The notes under the pieces are model-generated. The model was given only the letters and a program-made list of their open reading frames with translations, did not search any database and had not been told where the DNA came from. The position numbers and the translations under genes were made by a program. 8,278 bases of DNA from PVC group bacterium (lineage in GTDB: Bacteria > Verrucomicrobiota > Kiritimatiellia > UBA8416 > PXDI01), in contig PXDI01000060.1 of NCBI GenBank assembly GCA_003565095.1, positions 1-8,278 of the forward strand. The letters are read 5' to 3'. Of the stretch, positions 6,481-8,278 are shown in pieces (within the stretch, counting starts at the first letter, position 1; each line of letters starts with the position of its first letter).

Positions 6481-6879
6481 ATGACGGAACCATATGATTT
6501 GCGCTTTACAAGCACTCACGAGTGGATCGCCCTGGAGGGCAAAACCCGGCGCTGCGGAATCAGCGAGTACGCCCAGTTTTTTATGGGCGACATCATCCGG
6601 GTGGACCTGCCGGAACCGGACGACCACCACTATGAAGAGGGCGAGGAAATCGGCACAATTGAATCGCTGAAAACCAGTCTCGATCTGCATATGCCGGTCA
6701 CCGGACGCATCACTGCGGTCAATACACGCCTGCTCAGTAATCCGGAACTAATCAATGAGGATGCGTATGATGCCGGGTGGATTTTTGAAATGAAGCCCGA
6801 CAAGGTCTCGGCCGTCGAGGAATTGATGGATATCGACGAATATGAGGCTGATATCCCGGATGACGACGAAGAAGAATAA
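6481..6879 (+). CDS. gcvH: Glycine cleavage system H-like lipoyl carrier protein
   Basis: A 132-residue cytosolic lipoyl-domain protein matching GcvH along its whole length. It has STHEW near residue 11, GISEYAQFFMGDIIRVDLPE (26-45), the lipoylation motif ESLKT with K64, a PVTGRI turn (72-77), and the C-terminal NPEL...YDAGWIFEMKP segment (88-106). In the glycine cleavage complex the lipoyl arm shuttles the aminomethyl group between the P, T and L proteins. None of those genes is in the window, so this is an orphan copy. It may work with components encoded elsewhere or serve as a lipoate-relay or other carrier. The C-terminus ends in an unusually acidic tail (DIPDDDEEE). GGAG (6476-6479) is only one base before the ATG, too close for a standard Shine-Dalgarno site; GGGG at 6467-6470 is 10 nt away. 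plsY follows after 15 nt, suggesting co-transcription. Confidence 0.88.
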   Translation: MTEPYDLRFTSTHEWIALEGKTRRCGISEYAQFFMGDIIRVDLPEPDDHHYEEGEEIGTIESLKTSLDLHMPVTGRITAVNTRLLSNPELINEDAYDAGWIFEMKPDKVSAVEELMDIDEYEADIPDDDEEE

Positions 6880-6894
6880 CCACCGGAAAACGCC

Positions 6895-7530
6895 ATGACA
6901 GAACTACTGCCTGTGGCAATTGCCTGCGTGGCGGCCTATTTGACCGGGTCCATTCCTTTCGGCCTGCTGATTGCCCGCGTCCGCGGAGTTGATATACGCA
7001 CCGTCGGCAGCGGCAATATCGGCGCCACCAATGTTTTCCGCTGCGTCGGCAAAAAATGGGGTGTCCTCGTTTTTGCGCTGGATTTTCTCAAGGGCTTTAT
7101 AGCGGCCGGTGTGCTGCCGGTGCTGCTGGCAAGCTGCGCTACCGCCCCGGCCGAAATCCGGCTGGTGCTGGCGGCGGTGGCGGTTGCCGGACATAACTGG
7201 CCGGTCTGGCTGCGCTTCAAGGGCGGCAAAGGCATTGCCACCAGCGCCGGCGCACTGCTGGGCGTCGCTCCGGTGGCCGTCGGCCTGGCGGCGGTTGTCT
7301 GGTTCGCCGCGTTCTTTATTTTGCGCTATGTCTCGGTGGCATCGCTGCTGGCGGCGCTGACAGTCGGCATAGCTCCCTGGACCCCGCTGCTGCCCGATGC
7401 TTCACCGTGGCTGCGGGTCGTGCTTGGATTACTGGCACTGGCCGCCATTATCCGCCACCGTGCTAATATTCAGCGGCTGTGCAAAGGTACCGAAAACCGG
7501 TTTTCGTTCAGAAAAAAGGGGGAAGCATGA
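6895..7530 (+). CDS. plsY: Acyl-phosphate:glycerol-3-phosphate acyltransferase PlsY
   Basis: An integral inner-membrane enzyme of 211 residues, the usual family length, that transfers the acyl group from acyl-phosphate to glycerol-3-phosphate to make lysophosphatidic acid. All three active-site motifs are visible: SGNIGATN (39-46), GHNWPVWLRFKGGKGIAT (99-116) and HRANIQRLCKGTE (188-200). A conserved-looking DFLKG lies at 63-67. Hydrophobic segments near 5-26, 58-80, 88-100, 120-150 and 172-186 fit the five-helix topology. The ATG at 6895 is preceded by a weak GGAAAA, and translation may be helped by the gcvH-like gene ending 15 nt upstream. The stop overlaps the gpsA start (ATGA), coupling the acyltransferase with the enzyme that makes its acceptor. 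PlsX, which makes the acyl-phosphate donor, is not in the window. Confidence 0.97.
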   Translation: MTELLPVAIACVAAYLTGSIPFGLLIARVRGVDIRTVGSGNIGATNVFRCVGKKWGVLVFALDFLKGFIAAGVLPVLLASCATAPAEIRLVLAAVAVAGHNWPVWLRFKGGKGIATSAGALLGVAPVAVGLAAVVWFAAFFILRYVSVASLLAALTVGIAPWTPLLPDASPWLRVVLGLLALAAIIRHRANIQRLCKGTENRFSFRKKGEA

Positions 7531-8278
7531 CAACTAAAGTGGCGGTAATCGGCGATGGCGGCTGGGGGACGGCCCTGGCAATGGTCGCCCATGCCAACGG
7601 ACATGCAGTATCAGTCTGGAGCGCTTTCTCAGACTATGCCGCGGAGCTTTGCCGGACCCGGCTCAACAGTCGCTTCCTGCCGGAGATCCCCCTGCCGCCG
7701 GCGATCACATTCACTGCCGACCGCAAAGACGCCGTATCGGATGCCGGTCTGGTTATTATTGCCGTCCCGACCCGCTTTTTCAATGACGTCGTCACAACAT
7801 TTAACGGGTTGATCCCGCGCGATGCGCTGGTGGTCAGTGTTACCAAAGGAATCGAGAACGATACCGGACGCTGCATGAGCGAGATTGCCGGGGAACTGCT
7901 GCAGCGGGACGATGTGGCCGCACTTTCCGGCCCCAGTCATGCCGAAGAGGTGGCAAAAAATATTCCCACCGCAGTAACCGTGGCGGCTGCACAACCGGAT
8001 AAAGCGGTCGCCATCCAGCAGATTATGAGCGGACGCTTTTTCCGGGTCTACACCTCCGATGATGTGCGCGGGGTGCAGCTTGGCGGCGCTCTCAAAAATA
8101 TTATCGCCATTGCCGTCGGCGTCAGCGACGGTTTGGGATTCGGTGACAATACCCGCGCAGCGCTGATAACCCGCGGTCTGGTGGAGATTACACGTTTGGG
8201 CTGCGCGCTGGGAGCGCAGGCGGAAACATTTGCCGGACTCAGCGGAATGGGCGACCTGATTGTCACCTGTACCAGCCG
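7527..8278 (+). CDS. gpsA: Glycerol-3-phosphate dehydrogenase [NAD(P)+], cut by right edge
   Basis: A cytosolic enzyme that reduces dihydroxyacetone phosphate to sn-glycerol-3-phosphate, the acceptor used by PlsY. 250 full codons are visible of the ~330 usual, so about 80 C-terminal residues lie beyond the edge. The N-terminal Rossmann motif is GDGGWG (9-14) followed by TALA. Further motifs are VTKG with K107, LSGPSHAEEVA (133-143), GALKN with the catalytic lysine K190, GDNTRAALITRG (206-217) and SGMGDL (239-244). All expected active-site residues in the visible part are present. The start is ATG 7527, overlapping the plsY stop by 4 nt, with a strong AGGGGGAA just upstream. GDGGWG instead of the commoner GAGSWG is a variant I associate with PVC-group bacteria. 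Confidence 0.97.
   Translation, partial: MTTKVAVIGDGGWGTALAMVAHANGHAVSVWSAFSDYAAELCRTRLNSRFLPEIPLPPAITFTADRKDAVSDAGLVIIAVPTRFFNDVVTTFNGLIPRDALVVSVTKGIENDTGRCMSEIAGELLQRDDVAALSGPSHAEEVAKNIPTAVTVAAAQPDKAVAIQQIMSGRFFRVYTSDDVRGVQLGGALKNIIAIAVGVSDGLGFGDNTRAALITRGLVEITRLGCALGAQAETFAGLSGMGDLIVTCTS

Overview
The window is bacterial DNA of moderately high GC with two divergently oriented blocks. No rRNA, tRNA, CRISPR array, transposase or integrase was seen. The organism cannot be named from sequence alone. A GpsA with the nucleotide-binding motif GDGGWG and a secreted YdjY-like protein are both features I associate with the Planctomycetota-Verrucomicrobiota-Lentisphaerota (PVC) group. That is a weak inference.

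Left block, minus strand (1-4350). A long gene encodes a PLD-family nuclease domain fused to a SNF2-type helicase/translocase. Its stop codon overlaps by 4 nt the start of a second gene that runs off the left edge. That second gene looks like the N-terminal part of an Eco57I/PglX-like adenine-specific DNA methyltransferase. The translational coupling, together with nuclease + translocase + methylase content, points to a restriction-modification-like anti-phage module. It resembles the helicase/methylase core of systems such as DISARM or Hma, but the rest of the locus is outside the window. A consensus -10 box and a good Shine-Dalgarno site precede the helicase.

Divergent intergenic region (4351-4611). 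It holds the helicase promoter, four GTCG tetramers phased at exactly 10 nt, and a 23-nt near-perfect inverted repeat. The inverted repeat overlaps the -35 box of a strong-looking forward promoter (TTGGCA-N17-TATAAA) for the acylphosphatase gene.

Right block, plus strand (4612-8278). It contains acylphosphatase (acyP), then an exported protein with an N-terminal YdjY-like domain and what appear to be two C-terminal ExbD/TolR-like periplasmic folds. Next come a possible promoter and a GC-rich leader able to fold into several hairpins. The block ends with a tight three-gene operon: an orphan glycine-cleavage H-like lipoyl protein, plsY (acyl-phosphate glycerol-3-phosphate acyltransferase) and gpsA (glycerol-3-phosphate dehydrogenase, cut by the right edge). 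gpsA makes sn-glycerol-3-phosphate and plsY acylates it, so the last two genes form the entry step of phospholipid synthesis. AcyP may degrade acyl-phosphates, the donor class used by PlsY, although its physiological substrate is generally uncertain.
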